IMG/VR virus record: IMGVR_UViG_3300017728_000037
Span: 1-37,438 of that record
Direction: 5' to 3' (one strand)
From: a virus
DNA length: 37,438 nucleotides
Position 1 is the first letter of the stretch. The number at the start of each line of letters is the position of its first letter. A program made the position numbers and the translations under genes. The notes below the pieces were generated by a model. It did not search any database. It was not told the DNA's origin and saw only the letters and a list, made by a program, of their open reading frames with translations. Positions 31,734-37,438 of this stretch are shown here, piece by piece.

Positions 31734-31761
31734 CTCGTTACGATGTGTAATAACTTGTTAC
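31712..31761. repeat. Phased 10-bp repeat array (GTTACAACTT type)
   Basis: GTTAC-like half-sites start at 31717, 31727, 31737, 31747 and 31757 (GTTAC, GTGAC, GTTAC, GTAAT, GTTAC), precisely 10 bp apart. An extra GTTAC lies at 31712. Spacers are AACTT, AACTC, GATGT, AACTT. Adjacent half-sites form imperfect 15-bp palindromes such as 31747-31761. One-helical-turn phasing is typical of cooperative repressor operators or replication iterons. Confidence 0.7.
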
Positions 31762-31976
31762 CTTTCTACACACTTCTTTCCTTCAAGTCAGAGATTACTG
31801 GGCGTTAGGCCGGGGAACCGAAGAACCCCGGAGCGGAGTTGACCCTCTTCATGATGCGCCCCGCTGGCTGAGAGCAGGTCAAGCGGATAGATGACAAGAT
31901 TCGATACAGTAATTAACGCTCGTCATTATTAACTAACTTCATGTCAGAGCTTGCTCTGGCATTAAAAGGGGTGTGA
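31762..31976 (+). other. Hairpin-rich untranslated region before the replication-associated gene
   Basis: No gene is found here. Visible structures are: CCGGGG/CCCCGG (31810-31815, 31826-31831); TTGACC-CTCT with AGAG-CA-GGTCAA (31839-31848, 31871-31882); and a 9-bp stem ATGTCAGAG/CTCTGGCAT with loop CTTG (31941-31962, one G-U pair) immediately upstream of the ribosome binding site at 31966-31971. It may be a structured leader, an origin or a packaging-related element. It does not match a tRNA. Confidence 0.5.
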
Positions 31977-32342
31977 ATGATTGTTTTAAAGGATGGTACT
32001 TATTACGAGCCAAGCGATGAGGAAATCATTAACTGGCAGAGAGCCTACGACAAGATCGACGTGCATAAGGAGCTGGCAGCCATTGGCAACTGGGCTGACG
32101 CTAATCCGAGCAAGCGAAAGGTCAACGGCCCAAGGTTTGTAGTCAATTGGTTAAAGCGTGCTAATGATAGTGGCGGCTCACCTTTTACGCAGAAAAAAAA
32201 GGCTGAGGGTGGTAAAATTAGCAGTCGAGATATGGAGCTGGAAGACGAGCTGTATCACGATTTCATGGGTACGCATCAGGAGTATTTCCTCAACAAGTAC
32301 GGTCGGTGTTACACGAAGACCGGGGAGAGGCTAACTCGATGA
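31977..32342 (+). CDS. Putative replication-associated protein (121 aa)
   Basis: The core WQRAYDKIDVHKELAAIGNW, then ADANPSKRKVNGPRFVVNWL, follows the pattern W-x2-x-Y-x-x-(V/I)DV-x2-EL-x3-W-x3-NP-x-(K/R)RK-x-RF-x2-WL. I associate this with the C-terminal part of phage replication or DnaT-like proteins. Here it is nearly the whole protein and lacks an N-terminal DNA-binding domain. It follows the structured region and candidate origin, which fits a replication role. The C-terminus is charged and unknown. Confidence 0.5.
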   Translation: MIVLKDGTYYEPSDEEIINWQRAYDKIDVHKELAAIGNWADANPSKRKVNGPRFVVNWLKRANDSGGSPFTQKKKAEGGKISSRDMELEDELYHDFMGTHQEYFLNKYGRCYTKTGERLTR

Positions 32343-32815
32343 TTTACACTGGCAAGCCATACAACGCCATGACTATTCTGCCTGATGGCTCGGGTCAGAT
32401 TGTTGGGTGGCAGGCTGAATCGGTGTTTGCTCAAGAATTAATGGCCCGTAAGATCAGTTTTACGTACACCGGGTGTAAGCCGCTACCGTATGACTTCGTA
32501 ATTCATGGAAGTAAGGACGTTACATTAGACATCAAAGCTAAAAAACGTAATGTAAAACCGTCAATGCACCAAGAGGGCCATGTCTGCTTAGATCAAAAAA
32601 AATATCCAGTACAAGGGTACGTTTTTGCGTCGGTAACTACTAACGATGTGTCGCTCATGGGCTGGATGTGGAAAAGCCATTTTTGGGACAAGGCAAGGAT
32701 TGTAAAAAAGGGCGAAGACACTGGGTTGTTTATAGAGAGAGCAGATGCCGGCAAGATTGTATATGCAAGCATGGCGCCGATGGATGCGTTATGGGAGGGG
32801 TTACAAAGTGTCTAG
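32339..32815 (+). CDS. Putative PD-(D/E)XK-fold nuclease (158 aa)
   Basis: PYDFVIHGSKDVTLDIKAKK has the D-x(n)-(D/E)-x-K spacing of the PD-(D/E)XK nuclease core (D in PYD, then DIK). A conserved-type Gln region (CLDQKKYPVQGYVFA) follows, and a C-terminal strand with GLFIERADAGKIVYAS. In the recombination block it could be a resolvase or end-processing nuclease. The start ATG 32339 overlaps the previous stop and has GGGGAGAGG 8 bases upstream. An in-frame ATG at 32306 is not supported. Confidence 0.6.
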   Translation: MIYTGKPYNAMTILPDGSGQIVGWQAESVFAQELMARKISFTYTGCKPLPYDFVIHGSKDVTLDIKAKKRNVKPSMHQEGHVCLDQKKYPVQGYVFASVTTNDVSLMGWMWKSHFWDKARIVKKGEDTGLFIERADAGKIVYASMAPMDALWEGLQSV

Positions 32816-33194
32816 CCATAACTGGGTAGTAAACAACGAATATCAGGCGCGTGAGCTATGTAACTACATCATGGCGAATGTGGATCAAAAGCTGACCTAT
32901 CAGATAAAGCCACAAACACGCACTAGTCAACAGAACAAAGCCATCTATGCATACTGCGCACATGTCGCAAGGGAGCTGGATGCTCGGGGGAAGGATATGC
33001 AACAGGTCGTAACAATGTCGATCTCACCAACCAAAGAGCTAGTGAAGCTCATTATGTGGGACAAGGTGCAAGAGGCACTATTCGGTAGGAAGTCATCGGC
33101 TGACCTACTAACTAACGAGGTCGACGACGTGCAACGTGTTATTGGAAGACATCTTGCTGAGACCCACGACATTGATGTGCCATTCGGGCGATGA
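32808..33194 (+). CDS. NinB/Orf-like recombination protein (128 aa, GTG start)
   Basis: YQIKPQTRTSQQNKAIYAYC, then HVARELDARGKDMQQVV, LVKLIMWDKVQEALFGRKSS and VIGRHLAETHDIDVPFG, matches a widespread phage family related to lambda NinB (Orf), which loads recombinase on ssDNA. The RTxxQNxAI and final VPFxR elements are typical. GTG 32808 is the preferred start because GGGAGGGG (32793-32800) precedes it by 7 bases. It lies two genes before ninG, the lambda ninR-like order. Confidence 0.7.
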   Translation: MSSHNWVVNNEYQARELCNYIMANVDQKLTYQIKPQTRTSQQNKAIYAYCAHVARELDARGKDMQQVVTMSISPTKELVKLIMWDKVQEALFGRKSSADLLTNEVDDVQRVIGRHLAETHDIDVPFGR

Positions 33195-33436
33195 GTCACA
33201 TGCGCCGATGCATCGTCTGCAATGCAGTCATGATGCCATTTTTCTACAACGAGAAACCTCACCGCCTGCAAGGCTTCCGCTGTACCTGTGGTGTATGGGA
33301 GCGTGCGGTAGCTGATGAAAGGAATTTAACTTATGCCGACTTCAACAAAGCCGAAAAAGCAAAAGACCGTAGCCAAGCTAAGGGAAGAGGCCGCGGTATT
33401 ACTCCAGAAGCTCGTCAGAATGAAGGCTGCGGATGA
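33191..33436 (+). CDS. Small zinc-ribbon-like protein (81 aa)
   Basis: The N-terminal half has C7-x2-C10 (CIVC) and C31-x-C33 (CTC), a plausible four-Cys zinc site around a beta hairpin (HRLQGFRCTCGVWERAV). The C-terminus is Lys/Arg/Gly-rich. It overlaps NinB upstream by four bases and NinG downstream by 104 bases in another frame. The C-terminal half may be read mainly as a by-product of the overlap. Function is unknown, likely nucleic-acid binding. Confidence 0.6.
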   Translation: MSHMRRCIVCNAVMMPFFYNEKPHRLQGFRCTCGVWERAVADERNLTYADFNKAEKAKDRSQAKGRGRGITPEARQNEGCG

Positions 33437-33764
33437 GAACGGGCTTGCCTCTTGTGTGACCTGCGGGAAGCGCCAGCACTACAAGGAAATGGATGGTGGG
33501 CACTTTATTAGTCGTAAGTGGACAGCCACCAAGCTAGTCGAAGAGAACATACACCCTCAGTGTAAAGGCTGTAACCAATACGCCAGTGGCCGGCATGATG
33601 ACTACTCACTGTACATGGTAGACACCTACGGTATCGAGATGGTCAGAGAGCTGAACGATAAGAAGCGTGAGCTATGTAAGCAGAACCGCATCGAGCTGGA
33701 AGATATTAAGGTGGAGCTGAAATTAAGGATCGCAGAGCAAGCTGTACGTCTCGGAGAAAAATAA
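33333..33764 (+). CDS. ninG: NinG/Rap-like recombination endonuclease (143 aa)
   Basis: SCVTCGKRQHYKEMDGGHFI, then NIHPQCKGCNQYASGRHDDY, gives the two CxxC pairs and the GGHFxSR / NIHPQCxxCNxxxSG signature of the lambda NinG (Rap) family. This is a Zn-binding, HNH-like endonuclease acting on branched recombination intermediates. Length is shorter than lambda NinG, with a compact N-terminus. Together with the NinB-like and annealing proteins it completes a recombination module. Confidence 0.88.
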   Translation: MPTSTKPKKQKTVAKLREEAAVLLQKLVRMKAADENGLASCVTCGKRQHYKEMDGGHFISRKWTATKLVEENIHPQCKGCNQYASGRHDDYSLYMVDTYGIEMVRELNDKKRELCKQNRIELEDIKVELKLRIAEQAVRLGEK

Positions 33765-33857
33765 TAAAAAAATGGCTTAACCACCTTGCGCACCGTGTCA
33801 GTATATGAGACATTAGGGGTGTCGGGGATGTCCCGGCTAGTCTACGGGAGAGACACA

Positions 33858-34268
33858 ATGGCTAATATCTACAAATCTGTAATCGAAAAAATTGAAGCTG
33901 CGAAAGCGAGGCTTGCTGAGCTTAACATTGATCGTGAGACTGCGGATCGCGCTTGGGATGCTTGCCCTGATATCGACAGCGGCGTAGAGGTATGGCTGCA
34001 ATATCACAACGACAACCGTGACGCATTGGATGCCCATACTGCATACGGTGAAATCGATCGCTGTTCTGAGACGCTGTCGTTGCCACTGGCTAAGCCAGAG
34101 ACGCGCTACGTTATCACTGACGGCGACCTGATCTCACCCGCTGGCTTTGGTTGTGACTCTGGCGTCTATGTCCGCAATGACTACTGGGTCGAGACCGATC
34201 GCCTGCCGCGCCATTGGGATGGCAAGGCATACGATATGAAGAAAGTTGCAGAAAGAATGGCCGCATAA
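33858..34268 (+). CDS. Unknown protein (136 aa)
   Basis: The N-terminal helical hairpin ANIYKSVIEKIEAAKARLAE is followed by acidic and aromatic segments (DIDSGVEVWLQYHNDNRDAL) and a beta part with RYVITDGDLISPAGFGCDSG. I do not recognise the family. The ATG at 33858 is chosen over the longer in-frame ATG at 33786 because GGGAGAG (33846-33852) is correctly placed. Unlike its neighbours it has a 93-bp leader and its own terminator-like hairpin, so it may be an independent transcription unit. Confidence 0.65.
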   Translation: MANIYKSVIEKIEAAKARLAELNIDRETADRAWDACPDIDSGVEVWLQYHNDNRDALDAHTAYGEIDRCSETLSLPLAKPETRYVITDGDLISPAGFGCDSGVYVRNDYWVETDRLPRHWDGKAYDMKKVAERMAA

Positions 34269-34280
34269 GCGGCCTTTGTT
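34259..34280 (+). terminator. Short terminator-like hairpin at the end of the 136-aa gene
   Basis: GGCCGC, loop ATAA, GCGGCC, then TTTGTT. The stop codon TAA sits in the loop (34266-34268). The 6-bp GC stem and T-rich run suggest a modest terminator or attenuator. The next ATG follows at once. Confidence 0.55.
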
Positions 34281-34469
34281 ATGAACGCTGATATCGAGAT
34301 ACGCATTCTAAGCTTGCTCCGGGCGCAGTACCTCCAACACGAGGTAGCGTCCATCATAGAGCTGGAGTTCCCGCGCCTTAATGAGTTTGACGTTGAAGAC
34401 TTGCCCGTGCGGATCAAAAAAATAAAACAGGTAACACAAGGACGTCATGACTGCGCCAATCAACCCTAA
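34281..34469 (+). CDS. Unknown small protein (62 aa)
   Basis: It has an N-terminal helix DIEIRILSLLRAQYLQHEVA, then LEFPRLNEFDVEDLPVRIKK. There is no good ribosome binding site; the preceding bases are the U-tract of the hairpin at 34259-34280. Translation may depend on re-initiation or be weak. It overlaps the next gene by 23 bases. It could be a winged-helix-like regulator from its helix pattern, but I do not assign it. Confidence 0.45.
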   Translation: MNADIEIRILSLLRAQYLQHEVASIIELEFPRLNEFDVEDLPVRIKKIKQVTQGRHDCANQP

Positions 34470-34671
34470 TAACTATATGACGCTTACCGAAGTTGCCTAT
34501 GAGCTAGGTATATCTAGACAGCGTGTCAAACAAATTGAGACCGCGGCACTGAAGAAGCTGCGCAACAACAAAAAAATGAGGGCTTACTATGAAGGAATTA
34601 TCGACGGACGCATGGTCAACAATAGTAATCGTGTTCTTGATATTAATAGTGGCTATGGGAGTCGTTGGTAA
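34447..34671 (+). CDS. Sigma-70 region-4-like miniprotein (74 aa)
   Basis: YMTLTEVAYELGISRQRVKQ, then IETAALKKLRN (residues about 10-40), reproduces the helix-turn-helix of sigma-70 region 4.2, including RxRVxQIExxALxKLR, which contacts the -35 element. No region 2 or other sigma part is present. A free region 4 could compete for core polymerase or act at phage promoters; this is inference. The C-terminal 30 residues overlap the next gene and show no motif. CAAGGACGTC before the ATG provides a moderate ribosome binding site. Confidence 0.75.
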   Translation: MTAPINPNNYMTLTEVAYELGISRQRVKQIETAALKKLRNNKKMRAYYEGIIDGRMVNNSNRVLDINSGYGSRW

Positions 34672-34813
34672 CGGCGACTACGAAGACGCGCTTGCAGAAG
34701 AGGCGCACTACACTAATATGGTTTGTGCTGGGCACTGGCCTGATTACAAGAATCTGGGGATCAGTTGTGAAACTCAACAACGAGCAAATGCAGGAGGCAA
34801 TGTCTCTTTCTAG
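34589..34813 (+). CDS. Small single-pass membrane protein (74 aa)
   Basis: A hydrophobic helix (WSTIVIVFLILIVAMGVVGN, residues 9-28) is followed by an acidic, polar periplasmic-type tail with two Cys (NMVCAGHWPD, GISCETQQ). It could be a superinfection-exclusion or envelope-modifying protein from its topology, but nothing identifies it. GAGGG at 34578-34582 is the ribosome binding site. It overlaps the sigma-4-like gene by 83 bases and the next gene by 47 bases. Confidence 0.55.
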   Translation: MKELSTDAWSTIVIVFLILIVAMGVVGNGDYEDALAEEAHYTNMVCAGHWPDYKNLGISCETQQRANAGGNVSF

Positions 34814-34961
34814 CCGAGGCGTAGACACTTGGTCTATCTCTCAACTTATGGGCGTACACTACGAAACCATGAGGAAGTATCTAAGGCAGTACGAGCGGTA
34901 CGGGGAGTCGATATTTACTAAAGATCCCGTGCCAGTTGATGACGCTGTGGATAAGTCTTAG
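34767..34961 (+). CDS. Small HTH protein (64 aa, GTG start)
   Basis: The core SSRGVDTWSISQLMGVHYET and MRKYLRQYERYG is a homeodomain-like helix-turn-helix similar to those of transposases, resolvases and small terminase subunits. The start GTG 34767 is preferred to the far upstream ATG because GGGGA at 34756-34760 precedes it at a good distance and the overlap with the membrane protein gene is short. Located before the terminase genes, it may regulate late transcription. Confidence 0.6.
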   Translation: MKLNNEQMQEAMSLSSRGVDTWSISQLMGVHYETMRKYLRQYERYGESIFTKDPVPVDDAVDKS

Positions 34962-34993
34962 AATTGGGGCGTCATTAGCAGTGAGGCAATAGT

Positions 34994-35200
34994 ATGCTGC
35001 AAGTGGTTGGTATCCAGTGGTATCCGGTACGACCGGGCAACATGCCTAAGAACGAGAGAACAGTGCTTGTCGCATTCGACGACATGACTGTGGAATCTTG
35101 GCCTCTTACTTTTAGTGACATTATGGACGGTGAGATACGGGCAGGACACAGCATGGGGCTGTACTGGGCCGACTCAATACCGCACCCAGAAGAGGATTAG
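34994..35200 (+). CDS. DUF551-like small protein (68 aa)
   Basis: IQWYPVRPGNMPKNERTVLV, then DDMTVESWPL and GLYWADSIPHPEED, follows the W-x-P-x(n)-P-x-x-x-x-VLV-x(n)-W-x-x-x-(I/L)P-x-P layout of DUF551 phage proteins. The function of that family is unknown. It is a stand-alone reading frame with a weak ribosome binding site (GAGGCAATAGT before ATG). It ends four bases before the terminase small subunit start. Confidence 0.65.
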   Translation: MLQVVGIQWYPVRPGNMPKNERTVLVAFDDMTVESWPLTFSDIMDGEIRAGHSMGLYWADSIPHPEED

Positions 35201-35204
35201 TACG

Positions 35205-35510
35205 GTGGCAACGACTAGACGGCAGAAAGTTCGCGCTGTGAAAGATGAAGAGAACAGACGCGCATTAAGCATTAGGGGTAAGGCCGAATACATCTTTGAT
35301 TTAATTGATCAAATCGGCGAACTTAACCCATCAGAAGACGAGCACTTCGCAGCTAAGGTACAGCAGAAGAAGACACAGGCTGAACTACGGCTCAAGATGC
35401 TCGCTAAGACGCTACCTGACCTCAAGCAAGTCGATGCTGACTTAACAAGTAGCGATGGTTCCATGACTCCACCAATGGTGATTGAACTTGTCGCAAAAGG
35501 TCTCGATTGA
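35205..35510 (+). CDS. terS: Terminase small subunit (101 aa, GTG start)
   Basis: It is assigned mainly from its place directly upstream of and overlapping the large terminase subunit. The protein is helical, with KAEYIFDLIDQIGELNPSED, then KKTQAELRLKMLAKTLPDLK and a C-terminal PPMVIELVAKGLD, the sort of acidic beta end seen in small terminases. GTG 35205 is chosen because GAGGA at 35192-35196 precedes it and it does not intrude on the upstream gene. It should recognise the pac site for headful packaging. Confidence 0.7.
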   Translation: MATTRRQKVRAVKDEENRRALSIRGKAEYIFDLIDQIGELNPSEDEHFAAKVQQKKTQAELRLKMLAKTLPDLKQVDADLTSSDGSMTPPMVIELVAKGLD

Positions 35511-36768
35511 ACTACCGCCTAAACTAGCCAGCCTTTTTACAGGCGAGGCTAGATACCGTTGCTCATACGGTGGCCGAGGGAGCGCTAAGACTCGCTCATT
35601 CGCTCTAATGACTGCCGTATGGGGTATGCGTTGGGGCGTAGCTGGTAAGCAAGGGCAGATCCTGTGCGCTCGTGAACACCTCAACTCACTCGATGAATCC
35701 TCTATGGAAGAGGTGAAGTCAGCTATCCGCTCAGTTCCTTGCCTCATGGATTACTACGAGATAGGCGAGCGATACATTCGTAGCCGAGACGGTAGAATCA
35801 CATACGTCTTTGCCGGCCTACGCAGGAACCTCGATAGCATTAAGTCCAAGGCCCGTATTCTACTGTGCTGGGTCGATGAGGCTGAGACTGTTACTGAGAC
35901 GGCTTGGCAGAAGCTTATCCCTACAGTGCGAGAGGACGACTCTGAGATATGGGTAACGTGGAACCCTGAGAACAAGCACTCTGCTACGCACCATCGATTC
36001 CGGGTAGCAGAGCCTGAGCAGTGCAAGATCATAGAAATGAACTGGCGGGATAATCCGTGGTTCCCCCATGTGCTAGAACAAGAGCGTCAGGAAGACCTCA
36101 AGAAGCGGCCGGATGTCTACGATCATATCTGGGAGGGTGACTTTAGGATCTTCTCAGAGGGCGCGTACTACACGCAGGAGATGGCTAACGCCTTACACGA
36201 GAACCGTATCGATCGTGTGCCATACGAGCGGTCAGTAGGTGTAGTGACGGCATGGGACTTAGGTGTAGGTGATTCTACCTCTATTTGGTTTGCTCAGTTT
36301 GTCGGTCCAGAAGTGAGACTGATCGATTACTACGAGAATGCGGGAGTCGGGTTAGATCACTACGCACGGATACTGCAAGAGAAGGGTTACATTTACGAGC
36401 AGCACATCCTTCCACATGATGTCCGTGTCAGGGAGCTAGGTAGTGGCCGGTCGAGACTAGAGGTTTTGGATAACTTAGGCGTACGCCCGGTACAAATTGC
36501 ACCACAGCTTAATGTAGACGATGGCATACAAGCGGTCAGGTCTATGCTTGATCTATGCTACTTCGATAAGGACAAATGCGAGAAGGGCATCGATTGCCTC
36601 AGGCAGTATAGGCGTCAGTACAACGAGACGATGATGGTTTGGAATGAGCGGCCGTTACACGACTGGACATCACACTGCGCGGATGCCTTCCGCTACCTCG
36701 CAATTGGCTACAGAAAGACCTCGAATTGGGGTGAGCCGTTGCGGCGGAATTTACAGGGCATTGTCTGA
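35482..36768 (+). CDS. terL: Terminase large subunit (428 aa)
   Basis: Walker A is GGRGSAKT (residues 30-37) and Walker B with the catalytic Glu is VDEAE (132-136). The RNase-H-like nuclease has TAWDLGVGDS (D260), HDVRVRE (D314) and CADAFRYLA (D401). This is the Terminase_3/6-type packaging motor with ATPase and headful nuclease. The start is uncertain: TTG 35482 gives a 29-base overlap, and TTG 35488 or a rare ATT at 35506 (AAAGGT upstream) are alternatives. The length is normal for the family. Confidence 0.93.
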   Translation: MNLSQKVSIELPPKLASLFTGEARYRCSYGGRGSAKTRSFALMTAVWGMRWGVAGKQGQILCAREHLNSLDESSMEEVKSAIRSVPCLMDYYEIGERYIRSRDGRITYVFAGLRRNLDSIKSKARILLCWVDEAETVTETAWQKLIPTVREDDSEIWVTWNPENKHSATHHRFRVAEPEQCKIIEMNWRDNPWFPHVLEQERQEDLKKRPDVYDHIWEGDFRIFSEGAYYTQEMANALHENRIDRVPYERSVGVVTAWDLGVGDSTSIWFAQFVGPEVRLIDYYENAGVGLDHYARILQEKGYIYEQHILPHDVRVRELGSGRSRLEVLDNLGVRPVQIAPQLNVDDGIQAVRSMLDLCYFDKDKCEKGIDCLRQYRRQYNETMMVWNERPLHDWTSHCADAFRYLAIGYRKTSNWGEPLRRNLQGIV

Positions 36769-36774
36769 TATAAT
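36766..36774 (+). promoter_or_regulatory. TGATATAAT extended -10 promoter candidate before the ADP-ribosyltransferase
   Basis: An exact TGATATAAT begins in the terminase stop codon. The predicted start near 36781 would give a leader of about 17 nt carrying the ribosome binding site GGAGG (36789-36793), a sensible layout for the gene at 36798. No -35 hexamer is seen at 16-18 bp. This is the best placed of the four copies in the genome. Confidence 0.5.
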
Positions 36775-36797
36775 CGGGCTTCCATACTGGAGGCTCT

Positions 36798-37438
36798 ATG
36801 GCAATTGGCACACGCTTACGCGGCATTCTTGATGAACTCATAGCTACTGGTTACCCTGATCAGGTGGCTGAGCGTATTGCTTCTGGCGACCTTCCGATGG
36901 ATACGGCCTCTCGTATGCAGCGTGCTGAGGCTATGGGCTTCGATCCTTTAAATGTTGCTTATCACGGTACGAGAGCTGACGTTGCAGAGTTTGAGCCTAG
37001 CGTGCGCGGCAAAATGGGGCCGGGGATTTACACGTCACCATCCCCTGTTGTTGCAGGCAGTTACTCTACGCCCGGACATCGCATACCACGTAGTGGCGTT
37101 TATGAAGATCGCGGACTTCTTGATGAAGAGCTGTTGGTAAGCGAAGGCGCAAATGTGATGCCCTTGTTGTTGCGTGGCGATAGGATGGAGCGGTTTGAAG
37201 CACTAAAGCAGAACCCTGACATACCAATTGCCATGCTATCTGAGCCCACAACAGAGGGCGCTAGTGAGCTTGCTACAAGATTACAACGAGAGGGCATTAC
37301 CGGCCTTGAGATACAAGGTCGTGGTTCCGACGGTATGCGCTCGTATAATGTTCGTGAGCAAAATACATTCGATCCTAGAGACGTTCGCTCCCTGTTCGCC
37401 GCATTCGACCCTGAGTACACAGGCTCTAATATACTTGG
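36798..37438 (+). CDS. Putative ADP-ribosyltransferase, N-terminal part (continues at base 1)
   Basis: After GDLPMDTASRMQRAEAMGFD, a linker usual in phage polyvalent-type proteins, comes the ART core: AYHGTRADVAEFEPS (H56), then GPGIYTSPSPVVAGSY (Y78 and Y89), with E187 beyond the cut. The spacing fits the PARP-like H-Y-E group. The frame is open to base 37438 and continues in phase at base 2. GGAGG at 36789-36793 precedes the ATG. Phage ARTs (T4 Alt, ModA, ModB) modify host proteins, and similar roles in virion or cell are inferred here. Target unknown. Confidence 0.75.
   Translation, partial: MAIGTRLRGILDELIATGYPDQVAERIASGDLPMDTASRMQRAEAMGFDPLNVAYHGTRADVAEFEPSVRGKMGPGIYTSPSPVVAGSYSTPGHRIPRSGVYEDRGLLDEELLVSEGANVMPLLLRGDRMERFEALKQNPDIPIAMLSEPTTEGASELATRLQREGITGLEIQGRGSDGMRSYNVREQNTFDPRDVRSLFAAFDPEYTGSNIL
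37316..37438. repeat. Terminal direct repeat, right copy
   Basis: Identical to bases 1-123. It can be removed when closing the genome, leaving a unit of about 37,315 bp. Confidence 0.97.

Noticed and set aside
31891-31915. tRNA-like T-loop (TTCGATAC)
   Set aside because: Flanking bases cannot form the T-stem, and no acceptor or anticodon arms are found.
33786-33857. Upstream extension of the 136-aa gene
   Set aside because: The extension has no ribosome binding site, while GGGAGAG precedes the ATG at 33858 at good spacing.

Overview
This window is the complete or nearly complete genome of a tailed phage with a short-tailed, P22/SU10-like virion, assembled as a circle and cut inside a gene. 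Bases 1-123 are identical to bases 37316-37438, so the unit genome is about 37,315 bp. One reading frame (36798 to the end, then 1 to 1459) crosses the cut. Every convincing gene is on the + strand, genes overlap tightly (ATGA, TAATG, GTGA and TTGA junctions), and mean gene size is small. I see no integrase, DNA polymerase, RNA polymerase, tRNA or CRISPR array. That suggests a lytic phage that uses host replication and transcription. Signal-peptide proteins, a GTA-type holin and a T4-type lysozyme point to a Gram-negative host. The small Lys-rich proteins and the (T/A)ELN-LDGVT fibre repeats are types I associate with marine phage genomes, so a marine proteobacterial host is likely but not proven.

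Layout, starting from the natural left end at about 29.1 kb. (1) 29.06-31.6 kb is an early block behind a promoter and palindrome-rich leader: four unknown small proteins, a putative annealing protein, an SSB-like protein with an acidic DIPF tail and two HTH proteins. (2) 31.6-31.98 kb is the only large non-coding region. It holds a phased 10-bp repeat array, a near-consensus leftward promoter and a leftward intrinsic terminator, which together define a roughly 100-nt minus-strand RNA, followed by a hairpin-rich stretch. (3) 31.98-35.2 kb carries recombination and regulatory genes: a replication-associated protein, a PD-(D/E)XK-like nuclease, a NinB-like protein, NinG/Rap, a sigma-region-4-like miniprotein, an HTH protein and small unknowns. 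(4) 35.2-36.8 kb encodes the small and large terminase subunits. (5) 36.8 kb across the cut to 1.46 kb encodes a 658-residue putative ADP-ribosyltransferase. (6) 1.47-14.9 kb has three Lys-rich miniproteins, a head-tail adaptor, an unknown structural protein, a pectate-lyase-type tailspike, a 1767-residue fibre with an S74 chaperone, a collar-type fibre and a tail stabilisation protein. (7) 14.9-19.9 kb encodes a GNAT-like protein and a set of internal or ejection proteins. (8) 19.9-24.2 kb encodes portal, scaffold and major capsid protein, ending in a strong terminator. (9) 24.2-27.5 kb has three small head-proximal genes, then five consecutive genes for exported proteins of unknown role. (10) 27.5-29.06 kb is a lysis cassette.

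The most unusual items are: the leftward small RNA embedded in a phased repeat array; an exact 16-bp chromosomal-type parS palindrome in the portal gene with a degenerate second copy in the lysis/early intergenic region; the five-gene exported-protein cluster; the ADP-ribosyltransferase split by the contig cut; and four copies of the extended -10 sequence TGATATAAT.
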